DNA of 64,000 nucleotides, from positions 124,001 to 188,000 of the forward strand of contig SFDQ01000003.1 of assembly GCA_004558145.1 (NCBI GenBank). The letters run 5' to 3'. Shown here in pieces: positions 19,094 through 28,154 of this stretch (positions within the stretch are counted from its first letter, which is position 1; each line of letters opens with the position of its first letter). The notes under the pieces were generated by a model. It was not told the origin of the DNA and searched no databases. It saw only the letters and a program-made list of their open reading frames with translations. Origin of the DNA: Oscillospiraceae bacterium. GTDB taxonomy: Bacteria; Bacillota_A; Clostridia; Oscillospirales; Ruminococcaceae. A program made the position numbers and the translations under genes.

Positions 19094-19579
19094 TCACTTC
19101 TTCGCAAAGCGGTTCATAAAGAACTCGGTGAAGGCCGCCAGTTCCTCGTCCTGGGACACATAGACGTACAGGCTCTCATCCTCCAGCCAGTCGTAGGCGT
19201 TGATGGCGATGTAGCCCCGCTTGTCCGGGTAAATGACAAAAGCATCGGTGGGGTATTTGTTCCGATAGGCCTTCAAAATGTCGGCGCGGCGGTAGAAAGT
19301 GGGGTCGCCGCAGCCGGAAAGGTCGGGCACGGTGGGCACCACCACGATGGTCTCCTGCGCCTCGTTCCAGCCCACGATGAGGTTGCCGATCTTGGTCTTG
19401 CTGCCGTGGACAAAGCCGTAGTTGAAGCGGCTCACATCCTCGGTGTAGCCGAAAATGAGCCGGTATTCGCTGCCGTCCTCCACCACATGGTCAAACAGTG
19501 CCCGCATCTTTTTGGCGTTGGCGGCGCTCTTTTCCATGTCAATCTCCGGGCCCTTGAACAGCTTGCTGAAAATTCCCAT
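19094..19579 (-). CDS. Conserved hypothetical protein
   Basis: 161 residues. ATG 19579 is preceded by AGGAGG with 8-nt spacing; a longer reading frame upstream has no ribosome site. It is soluble and mixed alpha/beta, starting GIFSKLFKGPEIDMEKSAANA and containing YRLIFGYTEDVSRFNYGFV and KIGNLIVGWNE. I do not recognise a family. It heads the operon with the small membrane protein and the DUF1266 protein, which hints at a shared cell-surface or stress role without proving one. Confidence 0.68.
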   Translation of the reverse strand: MGIFSKLFKGPEIDMEKSAANAKKMRALFDHVVEDGSEYRLIFGYTEDVSRFNYGFVHGSKTKIGNLIVGWNEAQETIVVVPTVPDLSGCGDPTFYRRADILKAYRNKYPTDAFVIYPDKRGYIAINAYDWLEDESLYVYVSQDEELAAFTEFFMNRFAKK

Positions 19580-19681
19580 TTCAAAATCCTCCTGAGTGTT
19601 TATTATCTCTCCGCCGCAAGACGGAGAAAATTCCGTATAAAGATAAAATTTTGGATTTGTCTTTATTGCGGGTTGAAGAAT

Positions 19682-19722
19682 GGCCCGTTTGAAAAACACC
19701 GCAAAAAGGGGCCAAACGGGCC
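19682..19722 (-). repeat. Inverted repeat between tetR and the hypothetical operon
   Basis: GGCCCGTTTG (19682-19691) and CAAACGGGCC (19713-19722) are perfect inverted copies around a 21-nt centre. No T-run follows on the minus strand, so it is a weak terminator candidate or a protein-binding site. Confidence 0.45.
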
Positions 19723-19728
19723 GCAAAG

Positions 19729-20355
19729 TTATTGGTTTTGGGCGTCCTGGGCGCGCAGGGAAGCCAGCCAGTCCACGATCGAGTTTATCTGCACATCGAT
19801 GGTGGCCTCCGCCGCCTCGGGCACCAGCAGGGGAAGGCTGCCGGGGATGGCCCGCTGGATGACCATCATCGCAAGACAGAGATTGGTGAACAGGCTGATG
19901 CGCTCGGGAGTGGGGCTCACACCGAAAATTTCCATCAGCTGCCCGAACAGCCGCTGCTGTTTTTCCCGGAAAGACTGATAGCTCTCGGGAGACAGGCGGT
20001 GGAAAATCTTCTGCTGCTCTTCCACCGTGAGCACCGCGATGCCGTTGCGCTCACCGTAGCAGCAGATGCGAAGAAATCTGGTGACGGCCTGCCGCCAGTC
20101 CAGCTTGGGGTCGGCCAGCAGCTGCCGGGCATACGCCACCACCCTGGGCTGCTGGAGATAGAGCATCTCCACCACCAGGTCCTCCTTGGTGGGGAAGAAG
20201 GTGTAGAAAAAGGAACGGGAGATGCCCACCTTCTGATAGATCTGCTCCACCGTGGTGTGCTGGATGCCCTGCTTTGTCATCAGTTCCAGGCCCACGGCCA
20301 CAAGATCCCTGCGGATCTGTTCCCGCTGCGCCTCGGAATAGGCCACCTTCGGCAT
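19729..20355 (-). CDS. TetR/AcrR family transcriptional regulator
   Basis: 208 residues from ATG 20355, preceded by GGGAGGTG. Residues 10-57 form the TetR helix-turn-helix (TTVEQIYQKVGISRSFFYTFFPTKEDL). The C-terminal ligand-binding part is all helical with no recognisable ligand signature. No transporter or enzyme gene lies beside it, so its target is unclear. A palindrome-like sequence downstream of its promoter suggests autorepression. Confidence 0.88.
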   Translation of the reverse strand: MPKVAYSEAQREQIRRDLVAVGLELMTKQGIQHTTVEQIYQKVGISRSFFYTFFPTKEDLVVEMLYLQQPRVVAYARQLLADPKLDWRQAVTRFLRICCYGERNGIAVLTVEEQQKIFHRLSPESYQSFREKQQRLFGQLMEIFGVSPTPERISLFTNLCLAMMVIQRAIPGSLPLLVPEAAEATIDVQINSIVDWLASLRAQDAQNQ

Positions 20356-20373
20356 GCCGGCACCTCCCTTATG

Positions 20374-20402
20374 ATAAAAACACAAACTGCAGATTTGTTT
20401 TT
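20374..20402. promoter_or_regulatory. Candidate TetR operator
   Basis: On the minus strand AAAAACAAA, TCTGCAG, TTTGTGTTTTT forms an imperfect inverted repeat immediately after the -10 box of the tetR promoter, where a bound repressor would block transcription. Confidence 0.4.
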
Positions 20403-20431
20403 ATTGTAGCATGGGCGCGGAAAAAACACAA
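20403..20431 (-). promoter_or_regulatory. Promoter of tetR
   Basis: On the minus strand TTGTGT (20426-20431), 17 nt, TACAAT (20403-20408). The -35 adjoins the T-tract of the upstream tdk terminator. Confidence 0.6.
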
Positions 20432-20467
20432 GAAAAAACAAGCCGGGAACTTCGGTTCCCGGCTTGT
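20431..20467 (-). terminator. Terminator of tdk
   Basis: A perfect 13-bp stem ACAAGCCGGGAAC/GTTCCCGGCTTGT with a 4-nt loop, followed on the minus strand by TTTTTTC. Confidence 0.9.
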
Positions 20468-20491
20468 GTCTACAACAAAACTGGAGGCAGG

Positions 20492-21109
20492 TCAAACGCG
20501 GACTTTGGGATGCCGCTGATAGAACTTTTCCCGCTCGGCAAAATAGCACTGCGCGCAAAGGCTCTGGTATTCCACGTTGTTCTCCTGGTCGATGGCCACC
20601 TGGTCGCCCTCGAACACGAATTCGCCGTTCACCTTGCGCCCGTTGCAGGTGGCTTTGCGCCCGCAGGTGCAGATGGTCTTCATCTCCTCAATGGCGTGGG
20701 CCAGTTCCAGAAGGCGGGTGGAGCCGGGGAACCCCTGCATGGAGAAGTCGGTGCGCAGGCCGTAGGCGATGACGGGGATGTTCAGCTTCACGGTCACCAT
20801 GAACAGCTGCTCCGCCTGCTGGGGGGTGAAAAACTGGCTCTCGTCGGTGAGCACGCAGGCCAGGGGTTTGTCGCCGCGGGCGGCCTCCTGCTTCACCAGC
20901 TCGAACACGTCCATGTCGGGGGTGACGGCCTTGTCCACCGGGCGGCTCACGCCCAGGCGGCTGAGCAGGCATTCTCCGCCCTTTGTGTCGATGCTGGGCT
21001 TGAGGATGAACACCCGCATGCCCCGCTCTTCGTAGTTGAATGCCACCTGCATCAGAGCGGTGCTTTTGCCGCTGTTCATCGCGCCGTAGCGGTAATAAAG
21101 TTTAGCCAT
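20492..21109 (-). CDS. tdk: Thymidine kinase (class II)
   Basis: 205 residues with Walker A GAMNSGKST near the N-terminus, the DESQF motif holding the catalytic Glu, and a zinc ribbon formed by CTCGRKATC and CAQCYF near the C-terminus. It phosphorylates thymidine to dTMP for salvage. It lies 31 nt downstream of rex on the same strand and ends at a strong terminator. Confidence 0.96.
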   Translation of the reverse strand: MAKLYYRYGAMNSGKSTALMQVAFNYEERGMRVFILKPSIDTKGGECLLSRLGVSRPVDKAVTPDMDVFELVKQEAARGDKPLACVLTDESQFFTPQQAEQLFMVTVKLNIPVIAYGLRTDFSMQGFPGSTRLLELAHAIEEMKTICTCGRKATCNGRKVNGEFVFEGDQVAIDQENNVEYQSLCAQCYFAEREKFYQRHPKVRV

Positions 21110-21140
21110 AAACGAGGGACGCTCACTTTCGTAGTGGTGT

Positions 21141-21779
21141 TTATTTGTTGCGCAGCCGGTACCCCAGACTCATCAGGCTGTCGCCCAGGTGGGCGTTCTC
21201 CACAGTGACGTTGGGGTAGGCGACGGAGAGGTCATAGTGGCTGAAATTCCAGAAGCCCTTGATGCCCAGCTCCACCAGCTGGCCGGAAACTTCCTTCGCA
21301 CTCTCCCGGGGCAGGCACAGCACCGCAACGGTGGGGTGGTTGGCCTTGCAGAACTCGTCCAGTTCGTCGATGTGATGAATGGGCACACCGTCCAAATCGT
21401 GACCCACCAGCTCCTGACGGATGTCGAACACCGCCAGCAGGTTGTAGCCGTTGGTGTCGGTGGTCAGAAAGCGGGACACAGCGGTGCCCAGGCGGCCGGC
21501 GCCCAGCAGGATGGTGGGCAGCTTTTCGCCGTGGCCGAACAGAAGATGGCCGATCTCTTTTTCCAGCACTTCCACATTGTAGCCGATGCCCTGCTGCCCA
21601 AAGCCGCCAAAGCAGTTGAAGTCCTGCCGGACCTGGCTGGCGGTGGTGCCCATCATGCGGGCCAGTTCGCTGGAAGAAATTGTCGCCACGCCGGATTTGT
21701 GCAGCTGCGCGATGTAGCGGTAGTACTTCGGCAGCCGTTTGATGACCGGCAGTGATACCTTGCCCTGAGAGTTGTTCAT
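21141..21779 (-). CDS. rex: Redox-sensing transcriptional repressor Rex
   Basis: 212 residues from ATG 21779 (in-frame ATG also at 21791). It has an N-terminal winged helix (SELARMMGTTASQVRQDFNCFGGFGQQGIGY, read as overlapping short motifs) and a Rossmann NAD(H) fold with GAGRLGTAV. Rex senses the NADH/NAD+ ratio and represses fermentation and NADH-oxidising genes. A probable Rex operator lies before adhE in this same window (32796-32813). A promoter sits at 21923-21950, leaving a leader of about 140 nt. Confidence 0.95.
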   Translation of the reverse strand: MNNSQGKVSLPVIKRLPKYYRYIAQLHKSGVATISSSELARMMGTTASQVRQDFNCFGGFGQQGIGYNVEVLEKEIGHLLFGHGEKLPTILLGAGRLGTAVSRFLTTDTNGYNLLAVFDIRQELVGHDLDGVPIHHIDELDEFCKANHPTVAVLCLPRESAKEVSGQLVELGIKGFWNFSHYDLSVAYPNVTVENAHLGDSLMSLGYRLRNK

Positions 21780-21922
21780 TCGTTTCACCATCTTTTATCA
21801 GATTCTTCAAGCGTGGCTTGCAAAAGGCAAAGCAGCAGCAGGCCGCTTTTTATTCCCCGGCCCGGCTGTGCTGCGGACCACAGACCGGGGCAAAGCGCCG
21901 AAAACAGACGCCCTTTTTATAT

Positions 21923-21950
21923 AGTATAATCTTTGAAGCGGCTTTGTCAA
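21923..21950 (-). promoter_or_regulatory. Promoter of rex-tdk
   Basis: On the minus strand TTGACA (21945-21950), 16 nt, TATACT (21923-21928). The leader down to the rex start contains a GC-rich hairpin (CCCCGG / CCGGGG with CTGTG / CACAG, about 21855-21895). Confidence 0.7.
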
Positions 21951-21966
21951 ACAGAATACAAAGTTT

Positions 21967-21994
21967 TTGAACACACTGCGTCTTTTTGTATAAC
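21967..21994 (+). promoter_or_regulatory. Promoter of the TepA-like gene
   Basis: TTGAAC (21967-21972), 16 nt, TATAAC (21989-21994), about 55 nt upstream of ATG 22052 and divergent from the rex promoter. Confidence 0.5.
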
Positions 21995-22051
21995 TGAGGC
22001 CCGGAGGGGGGAACACTGTCAGGGAAGACCGAAAAGGAGGCGCACAAAGCC

Positions 22052-22756
22052 ATGGAACCGAACGAGAACAAGCAGCCGCCCACCGACGCGCAGGTGGAGC
22101 AGGAAAAACTGGAACAGGAATATATGATGGACACCGGCTCGGTGATCCGCACCAAGGGCCGCCACGCCATCCACTGCCTGACGGTGGTGGGGCTGATCGA
22201 GGGCCACGTCAGCGCGGACCAGAGCCAGAAGGTGACCAAATACGAGCACGTGATCCCCCAGCTGGTGGCCATCGAGGAGGACCCGGACATCGAGGCGCTG
22301 CTGGTCATCCTGAACACGGTGGGCGGCGACGTGGAGGCGGGCCTGGCCCTCTCAGAGCTCATCAGCGGGGTCAGCAAGCCCAGCGCCACGCTGGTGCTGG
22401 GCGGCGGCCACTCCATCGGCATCCCGCTGGCGGTCAGCGGCCGGCGCAGCTTCATCGTGCCCACCGCAACGATGACCATCCACCCGGTGCGCCATTCCGG
22501 GCTGGTGCTGGGCGTGCCCCAGACCATGCGCTATTTCGAGCAGATGCAGGAGCGCATCGCCGGTTTTGTGGAGAGCCACTCGAAGATCAGCAAGGAACGC
22601 TTTGTGGAACTGATGATGCACACCGGCGAGCTGGTGATGGATGTGGGCACGGTGCTCACCGGCCAGCAGGCGGTGCACGAGGGCCTGATCGACCAGCTGG
22701 GCAGTCTGAACGACGCGCTGGATTACCTGTATGGCGAGATCGAACGCCGGGGCTGA
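22052..22756 (+). CDS. ClpP-family serine protease, TepA-like
   Basis: 234 residues. The first 40 residues are a charged, probably disordered tail. The ClpP/crotonase fold follows, with LLVILNTVGGDVEAGLALSE, the nucleophile-bearing GGGHSIGIPLAVSG and TMTIHPVRHSG with its His. This pattern matches the translocation-enhancing TepA/YmfB group more than housekeeping ClpP. Such proteins are thought to degrade secretory leftovers at the membrane. AAGGAGG lies upstream of the ATG. Confidence 0.85.
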   Translation: MEPNENKQPPTDAQVEQEKLEQEYMMDTGSVIRTKGRHAIHCLTVVGLIEGHVSADQSQKVTKYEHVIPQLVAIEEDPDIEALLVILNTVGGDVEAGLALSELISGVSKPSATLVLGGGHSIGIPLAVSGRRSFIVPTATMTIHPVRHSGLVLGVPQTMRYFEQMQERIAGFVESHSKISKERFVELMMHTGELVMDVGTVLTGQQAVHEGLIDQLGSLNDALDYLYGEIERRG

Positions 22757-22767
22757 AGGCCCCGGCG
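22745..22767 (+). terminator. Hairpin at the 3' end of the TepA-like gene
   Basis: CGCCGGGGC (22745-22753) and GCCCCGGCG (22759-22767) with the stop codon in the loop; only a weak CTTTCC tail follows, so termination may be partial. Confidence 0.5.
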
Positions 22768-22777
22768 CTTTCCATTG

Positions 22778-22806
22778 TTGACATTTTTGAGGACGGGGTT
22801 TATGAT
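22778..22806 (+). promoter_or_regulatory. Promoter for the leader of the GNAT gene
   Basis: TTGACA (22778-22783), 17 nt, TATGAT (22801-22806). Transcription would start near 22813, giving a leader of about 215 nt before the acetyltransferase start at 23029. Confidence 0.75.
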
Positions 22807-22841
22807 GGAATAAATCCAGATAGAAAGCGGGGTGCTCAACT

Positions 22842-22904
22842 ATGAAAAACAGTGGAACGAATGCACGAGCTGAATATCTTTTGAGGGCCCCGGTCGCATT
22901 GTGA
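22842..22904 (+). CDS. Candidate 20-residue leader peptide
   Basis: ATG 22842 (7 nt after GGGGTG) opens a short frame encoding MKNSGTNARAEYLLRAPVAL and a TGA stop. It lies between a strong promoter and a strong intrinsic terminator, the arrangement of ribosome-mediated attenuators. No known leader peptide was recognised, and translation is unproven. Confidence 0.4.
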   Translation: MKNSGTNARAEYLLRAPVAL

Positions 22905-22920
22905 GTGCTTCATAGGCTTT

Positions 22921-22949
22921 GCCGCGGCTTGTTTGCCGCGGCTTTTTTT
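22921..22949 (+). terminator. Leader terminator (possible attenuator) before the GNAT gene
   Basis: GCCGCGGC (22921-22928), loop TTGTTT, GCCGCGGC (22935-22942), then seven T. It lies about 80 nt upstream of the acetyltransferase start and would stop most transcripts from the 22778 promoter unless relieved. Confidence 0.8.
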
Positions 22950-23028
22950 ATGCGGTCTGCTGCCCTTCACAAGATGTTCGCGCAAAATCAGTTTGCAGAT
23001 GAACCAGGAACGATTTGTGGAGGTATTT

Positions 23029-23478
23029 ATGACCCATCTTGAAAAAATCACCGAAGAAAATTTTGTGGAAGCGTTCAATTTGAAACTTGCGCCCGAACAG
23101 GAGCGCTTCGTTTCACACCCCATCCGCAGCCTTGCCCAGGCGTATGTTTACAGGCAGCAATGCCAGCCTTTCGGCATCTATGAAAATGACACGATGGTCG
23201 GCTATGTGATGGTGATTTACGACTATGATGTCCCGGAATACGATATATGGCACATGATGATCGATGCGTCGCACCAGGGGCTGGGGTATGGAAGCGCCGC
23301 CCTGGACCGGGTGCTTGCATACATCAAAACAAAGCCTTTCGGAGCTTCGGACCGGGTGGTTTTGACCTGCAGCAAAGACAATGCCCGGGCGCTGGGGCTT
23401 TACAGGAACAAAGGCTTTGTGCCGACCGGGGCGGTGTTTGAAGATGAAGTGGAACTTGTGCTGAACCTGCGGCGATAA
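23029..23478 (+). CDS. GNAT family N-acetyltransferase (polyamine-acetyltransferase-like)
   Basis: 149 residues from ATG 23029, which has GGAGGT 6 nt upstream; longer reading frames run back into the leader. The GNAT fold is clear: YENDTMVGYVMV, the acetyl-CoA loop HQGLGYGSAALDRVL and NARALGLYRNKGF. The N-terminal FNLKLAPEQERFVSHPIRSL resembles BltD/PaiA-type spermine/spermidine acetyltransferases, so a small polyamine or amine drug is a plausible substrate. It sits behind a leader with a small ORF and a terminator, suggesting induction by an inhibitor or metabolite. Confidence 0.85.
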   Translation: MTHLEKITEENFVEAFNLKLAPEQERFVSHPIRSLAQAYVYRQQCQPFGIYENDTMVGYVMVIYDYDVPEYDIWHMMIDASHQGLGYGSAALDRVLAYIKTKPFGASDRVVLTCSKDNARALGLYRNKGFVPTGAVFEDEVELVLNLRR

Positions 23479-23548
23479 ACGAGCTTTGCCCGTGGCAAAA
23501 CGCCCCGGCGCTTCCATTTTCGGGCGCCCCCGTTCGCCAAATTTGGGT

Positions 23549-23577
23549 TTTACAATTCGCCCGGTTGATGGTAAAAT
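23549..23577 (+). promoter_or_regulatory. Promoter of ftsK
   Basis: TTTACA (23549-23554), 17 nt, TAAAAT (23572-23577), about 85 nt before the start codon. Confidence 0.6.
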
Positions 23578-23663
23578 AATTAAGTTAAGCATTCCGCGCC
23601 GCGAGGGCAGACGCCCTGTGGCGAACGATACCAACGCAAGGCGAAAGAGGATACAAAAACACT

Positions 23664-26210
23664 ATGGCGACAAAGAAAACTTCGACCCGAAAAAACGGCT
23701 CCGGCAGCCGGCGGCGCAGGCCCCAGCCGGACATTGCCCAAAGCTGGAGCATCCTGCTTTTTGGCTTGGGCGCCGTTCTGGTGGCCATGATCTTCGTGGA
23801 AGGCGAATCCGCCTGGGCCTGGATGCGCGCCGCGCTGTTCGGCGTGTTCGGCCTGGGCATGTATGTGCTGGGGCTGCTGGTGCTGTATGTGGCGGTGCTG
23901 GTGGCGCTGGGCCTGCCCATCTGGTCCAAGTGCGCCAAGGCCCTGTGCCTGATGATGTTCCTGTGCGGCACCGCTGTGGTGTTCTCCCGGGTCAATCTCG
24001 CCGGCATGGATTTCGTCCAGGTCGTCAAGGCCCTGTATGAACAGGGCCAGGGCGCACTGGGCGGCGGCGTGCTGGGCGGCGTGGTCGGCGGCACCCTGCT
24101 GGTGCTGTGCGGCCGGCCGGCGGCCAACATCCTGCTGCTGGTGCTGCTGGCGGCGGGTATCATGTGGTTCGCCGGCGTCACCCCGGGCGATTTGTGGAAC
24201 CTTGTGGCCGGGCGTTTCGCTCTGTGGCAGGAGGACCGCGCCGAGCGGGCCGCCCGCCGGGAGGAAGAGCGGGAAGAGGAACCGGCTCCGCCTCAGCCCC
24301 GGCGCAGAGAGCGCTCCGCGCCTGCGCCCACGCCCAAGGTGCGCCGCCGCGCGGCGCAGGTGGACATCGACCTCGGGCCCGACCCGGTGCAGGAGACCGA
24401 CCTTGCCCCCGAGCCGGAAGAGCCCCTGGTGGGGCCGGGCGGCACCTTTGGCATGTACCCGCCGCAGGACGCCCCGAAAACGGTGAACACCCCGGCGCAG
24501 GAGGATTCCGAGTTCGAGACCCCCATCCTGCTGGAAGGCGATGAGGAACCGGCCCCTGAACTGACCGATGGGGAAGAGCCTCTGCCCGAAACGGTGGGCG
24601 GCAGCGACCTGGACGATCTGGTCCAGCGGGCCATGGGGGCGGCCTCCGCCGCTCAGATGACCCCCGCCGCCGTGGTGCCGGGCAAAAACGACCAGATGAT
24701 GATCGCGCCCGCCGCCGCAGAGCAGCAGGTCTATCACTATCCGCCCCTGAGCCTCTTCGAGCGCACCGGCACCGCAGAAGACCCGGGCATGGAGGAAGAA
24801 CTGAAAAAGAACGCCGAGCTGCTGGTGAGCACGCTGGAGAGCTTCGGCGTGCGTACCCGCGTGCTGGACATCTGCCGCGGCCCGTCGGTCACCCGCTACG
24901 AGCTGCAGCCTCTGGCGGGCGTGAAGATCAGCCGCATCACCGGCCTTGCGGACGACATCGCCCTGAATCTGGCCGCCGGCGGCGTGCGCATCGAGGCCCC
25001 CATCCCCGGCAAGCCCGCTGTGGGCGTGGAGGTGCCCAACCGCAAAAAGAGCCCGGTGGGCATCCGCAGCATCTTTGAGTCCCCGGTCTATTCCAAGAGC
25101 GCCTCGCCCCTGACCCTGGCCCTCGGCAAGGACATCGCGGGCAACGCCCAGATCGCGGACCTGTGCAAGATGCCCCACCTGCTCATCGCCGGCTCCACCG
25201 GCAGCGGTAAGTCGGTGTGCGTCAACAGCATCATCATCAGCTTTTTGTACAAGGCCAGCCCCGAGGACGTGCGCCTCATCCTCATCGACCCCAAGGTGGT
25301 GGAACTGGCGGAGTACAACGGCATCCCCCATCTGCTCATGCCGGTGGTCACCGAGCCCCGCAAGGCGGCGGGCGCGTTGGGCAGCGCCGTGGCGGAGATG
25401 GAGCGCCGCTACCATCTGTTCGCGGAGAACAACGTGCGTGACATCAAGAGCTTCAATCGTCTTGCCGCCGAGACCGACGGCCTGGAAAAGCTGCCCTACA
25501 TTGCCATCATCATCGACGAGCTGGCCGATCTGATGATGGTGGCGGGCAAAGAGGTGGAGGACTACATCTGCCGCATCGCCCAGAAGGCCCGCGCGGCGGG
25601 CATGCACCTGATCGTGGCCACCCAGCGCCCCAGCGTGGACGTCATCACCGGCCTCATCAAGGCCAACATCCCCAGCCGCATCGCCTTCGCCGTGTCCAGC
25701 CAGGTGGACAGCCGCACCATTCTGGATGCCGGCGGCGCCGAAAAGCTGCTGGGCATGGGCGATATGCTGTTCATGCCGGTGGGCGCGGCCAAGCCCGTGC
25801 GCATCCAGGGCACCTATGTGAAGGACGAAGAGATCAGCGCGGTGCTGGACTTCATCAAGCAGGACAACACCAGCCAGTACGACGAAGAGATGATCGCCCA
25901 GATGGACAAGCTGGCCGCGGCGGAAAAGGGCGGCGGCAGCGGCGGCGAAGAGGGCGACGGCGGCCACGACCCCATGCTGGATCAGGCGGTGGAAGTGGTC
26001 ATCGACGCGGGGCAGGCCAGCACCAGCCTTTTGCAGCGTCGGTGCAAGCTGGGCTATGCCCGGGCCGCCCGCATCATGGACGAGATGGAGCAGCTGGGGG
26101 TCATTGGGCCTTACCAGGGCGCAAAGCCCCGGGAGGTGCTCATCACCCGCCAGCAGTGGATCGAAAAGAGCATGCGGGCCGAGGCCGGCCCGGTGCCCGA
26201 CGAGATTTAA
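23664..26210 (+). CDS. ftsK: DNA translocase FtsK/SpoIIIE
   Basis: 848 residues. About four membrane helices lie in residues 28-180, followed by an acidic, proline-rich linker (about 190-360). The motor has Walker A in [14 protein letters not shown] (about 508) and Walker B in [12 protein letters not shown] (about 613). A C-terminal winged-helix gamma domain ends the protein ([21 protein letters not shown]). It pumps chromosomal DNA through the division septum. ATG 23664 begins a basic [10 protein letters not shown] tail. It is followed 21 nt later by the YgiQ gene. Confidence 0.95.
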   Translation: MATKKTSTRKNGSGSRRRRPQPDIAQSWSILLFGLGAVLVAMIFVEGESAWAWMRAALFGVFGLGMYVLGLLVLYVAVLVALGLPIWSKCAKALCLMMFLCGTAVVFSRVNLAGMDFVQVVKALYEQGQGALGGGVLGGVVGGTLLVLCGRPAANILLLVLLAAGIMWFAGVTPGDLWNLVAGRFALWQEDRAERAARREEEREEEPAPPQPRRRERSAPAPTPKVRRRAAQVDIDLGPDPVQETDLAPEPEEPLVGPGGTFGMYPPQDAPKTVNTPAQEDSEFETPILLEGDEEPAPELTDGEEPLPETVGGSDLDDLVQRAMGAASAAQMTPAAVVPGKNDQMMIAPAAAEQQVYHYPPLSLFERTGTAEDPGMEEELKKNAELLVSTLESFGVRTRVLDICRGPSVTRYELQPLAGVKISRITGLADDIALNLAAGGVRIEAPIPGKPAVGVEVPNRKKSPVGIRSIFESPVYSKSASPLTLALGKDIAGNAQIADLCKMPHLLIAGSTGSGKSVCVNSIIISFLYKASPEDVRLILIDPKVVELAEYNGIPHLLMPVVTEPRKAAGALGSAVAEMERRYHLFAENNVRDIKSFNRLAAETDGLEKLPYIAIIIDELADLMMVAGKEVEDYICRIAQKARAAGMHLIVATQRPSVDVITGLIKANIPSRIAFAVSSQVDSRTILDAGGAEKLLGMGDMLFMPVGAAKPVRIQGTYVKDEEISAVLDFIKQDNTSQYDEEMIAQMDKLAAAEKGGGSGGEEGDGGHDPMLDQAVEVVIDAGQASTSLLQRRCKLGYARAARIMDEMEQLGVIGPYQGAKPREVLITRQQWIEKSMRAEAGPVPDEI

Positions 26211-26231
26211 GCAGCGAGAGGAGGCTGCCCC

Positions 26232-28145
26232 ATGCAGAAGGGCACGGAATTTCTGCCGGTCAGCCGCCAGGAGATGGCGGCGCGTGGCTGGGACGAGCTG
26301 GACTTCGTCCTGGTCACCGGCGACGCCTATGTGGACCATCCCAGCTTTGGTTCGGCCATCATCGGCCGGGTGCTGGAGGCGGAGGGCTACCGCGTGGGCG
26401 TGCTCAGCCAGCCGGACTACACCACGCCCGAGAGCTTCAAGGCTCTGGGCAAGCCCCGCTATGGCTTTTTCATCGGCGGCGGCAATGTGGACAGCATGGT
26501 GGCCCACTATTCCGTGGCGAAGATCCGCCGAAACGTGGACGAATACACCCCCGGCGGCGTGGCGGGCAAGCGCCCGGACCGCAGCGCCACCGTATACACT
26601 CAGCTGGCAAAGCAGGCCTATCCCGACCTGCCGGTGATTCTGGGCGGCCTGGAGGCCAGCCTGCGCCGTTTTGCCCATTACGATTACTGGATGGACACCG
26701 TGCTGCCCAGCATTGCCGAGACCTCCGGGGCGGACATCATCAGCTTCGGTATGGGCGAGCGGCAGACGGTGGCCATCGCCCGGCGTCTGGCGGCGGGGGA
26801 GAAGGCCCAGACCATCCGGGACGTGCCCGGCACCTGCTATATGACCGACTTTGCCGGCCTGCCGGACCGCTATGTGGAATGCGCGGGCTTTGCCAAGGTG
26901 AGCACCGACAAGGCCGCCTATGCCCGCGCCTGCCGCATCCAGATGGACAACCAGGACTCGGTGACCGGCCAGATCATCGTGCAGAAACAGAGCGAAAAAT
27001 ATCTGGTGCAGAACCCGCCCGCAAAGCCCCTCAACCGCAAGGAGCTGGACAAGGTGGCGGCGCTGCCTTTCACCCGCCGCTGGCACCCCAGCTACGACGC
27101 GGTGGGCGGCGTGCCCGCCATTGAAGAGGTGGAATTCTCCATCATCCACAACCGGGGCTGCTACGGCGGCTGCAATTTCTGCGCCATCACCCTGCACCAG
27201 GGGCGGCGGGTCACCAGCCGCAGCGTGGAAAGCGTGGTGGAGGAGGGAGAACTGCTCACCCGTCAGCCCGGTTTCAAGGGCTACATCCACGACGTGGGCG
27301 GCCCCACCGCCAACTTCCGCCTGCCCAGCTGCAAGGAGCAGATGACCAAAGGCATGTGCCAGGGCGGCAAAAAGTGCCTTGCCCCCAGCCCCTGCCCTCA
27401 TCTGCTGGTGGACCACACCGAGTATCTCTCCATGCTGCGCAAGCTGCGTGCCCTGCCGGGAGTGAAAAAGGTGTTCATCCGCAGCGGCATCCGCTACGAC
27501 TATCTCATCTGGGACAAAAACGACGAGTTCTTCAAGGAGCTGGTGGAGCACCATGTCTCCGGCCAGCTGAAGGTGGCCCCCGAGCACTGCGCCCCCAACA
27601 CCCTGAAGTATATGGGCAAGCCCCCGGTGGAGGTGTTCAACAAATTCTCCGCCAAGTTCTATGAGCTCACCAAAAAGGCGGGCAAAAAGCAGTATCTGGT
27701 GCCCTACCTGATGAGCAGCCACCCCGGCAGCACTCTGAACGACGCGGTGATCCTGGCGGAGTATCTCTACAAGCACAAAATCCGCCCGGAGCAGGTGCAG
27801 GACTTTTATCCCACACCGGGCACCGTGTCCACCTGTATGTTCTACACCGGCCTTGACCCCTACACCATGAAGCCGGTGTTTGTGGAAAAAACGCCGGAGG
27901 GCAAGGCGCTCCAGCGGGCGCTGTTGCAGTATTACGAACCCCGCAACGCCGAAAAGGTGGTCAAAGCCCTGCGCAAGACCGGGCGGGAGGACCTTATCCC
28001 GCTGCTGGCTCCCACCTGGAAGCCCCGGCGCGAGAAAAGCACCTCTGCGCCCGCGCCCCGCGGCCGGAACGACCGGCAGGGGAGAAGTGTACAGCAGGGG
28101 CGCTTTACACCCAACTCCAAGCCGCCCCGCAAGGGCAGAAAGTAA
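26232..28145 (+). CDS. YgiQ family radical SAM protein
   Basis: 637 residues. The N-terminal domain has the family opening FVLVTGDAYVDHPSFG; the radical SAM cluster motif CYGGCNFC (CxxxCxxC) lies near residue 310. The C-terminal 50 residues are basic and disordered. The family (UPF0313) has an unknown reaction, with hints of rRNA or lipid modification only. AGGAGG precedes ATG 26232. It is 21 nt after ftsK and 9 nt before the MBL-fold gene, so all are probably co-transcribed. Confidence 0.92.
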   Translation: MQKGTEFLPVSRQEMAARGWDELDFVLVTGDAYVDHPSFGSAIIGRVLEAEGYRVGVLSQPDYTTPESFKALGKPRYGFFIGGGNVDSMVAHYSVAKIRRNVDEYTPGGVAGKRPDRSATVYTQLAKQAYPDLPVILGGLEASLRRFAHYDYWMDTVLPSIAETSGADIISFGMGERQTVAIARRLAAGEKAQTIRDVPGTCYMTDFAGLPDRYVECAGFAKVSTDKAAYARACRIQMDNQDSVTGQIIVQKQSEKYLVQNPPAKPLNRKELDKVAALPFTRRWHPSYDAVGGVPAIEEVEFSIIHNRGCYGGCNFCAITLHQGRRVTSRSVESVVEEGELLTRQPGFKGYIHDVGGPTANFRLPSCKEQMTKGMCQGGKKCLAPSPCPHLLVDHTEYLSMLRKLRALPGVKKVFIRSGIRYDYLIWDKNDEFFKELVEHHVSGQLKVAPEHCAPNTLKYMGKPPVEVFNKFSAKFYELTKKAGKKQYLVPYLMSSHPGSTLNDAVILAEYLYKHKIRPEQVQDFYPTPGTVSTCMFYTGLDPYTMKPVFVEKTPEGKALQRALLQYYEPRNAEKVVKALRKTGREDLIPLLAPTWKPRREKSTSAPAPRGRNDRQGRSVQQGRFTPNSKPPRKGRK

Positions 28146-28154
28146 AACTGTTTC

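Noticed and set aside
22933..23028. 32-residue N-terminal extension of the acetyltransferase
   Set aside because: It would start within the terminator hairpin; ATG 23029 has an ideal GGAGGT site and matches the family's start.
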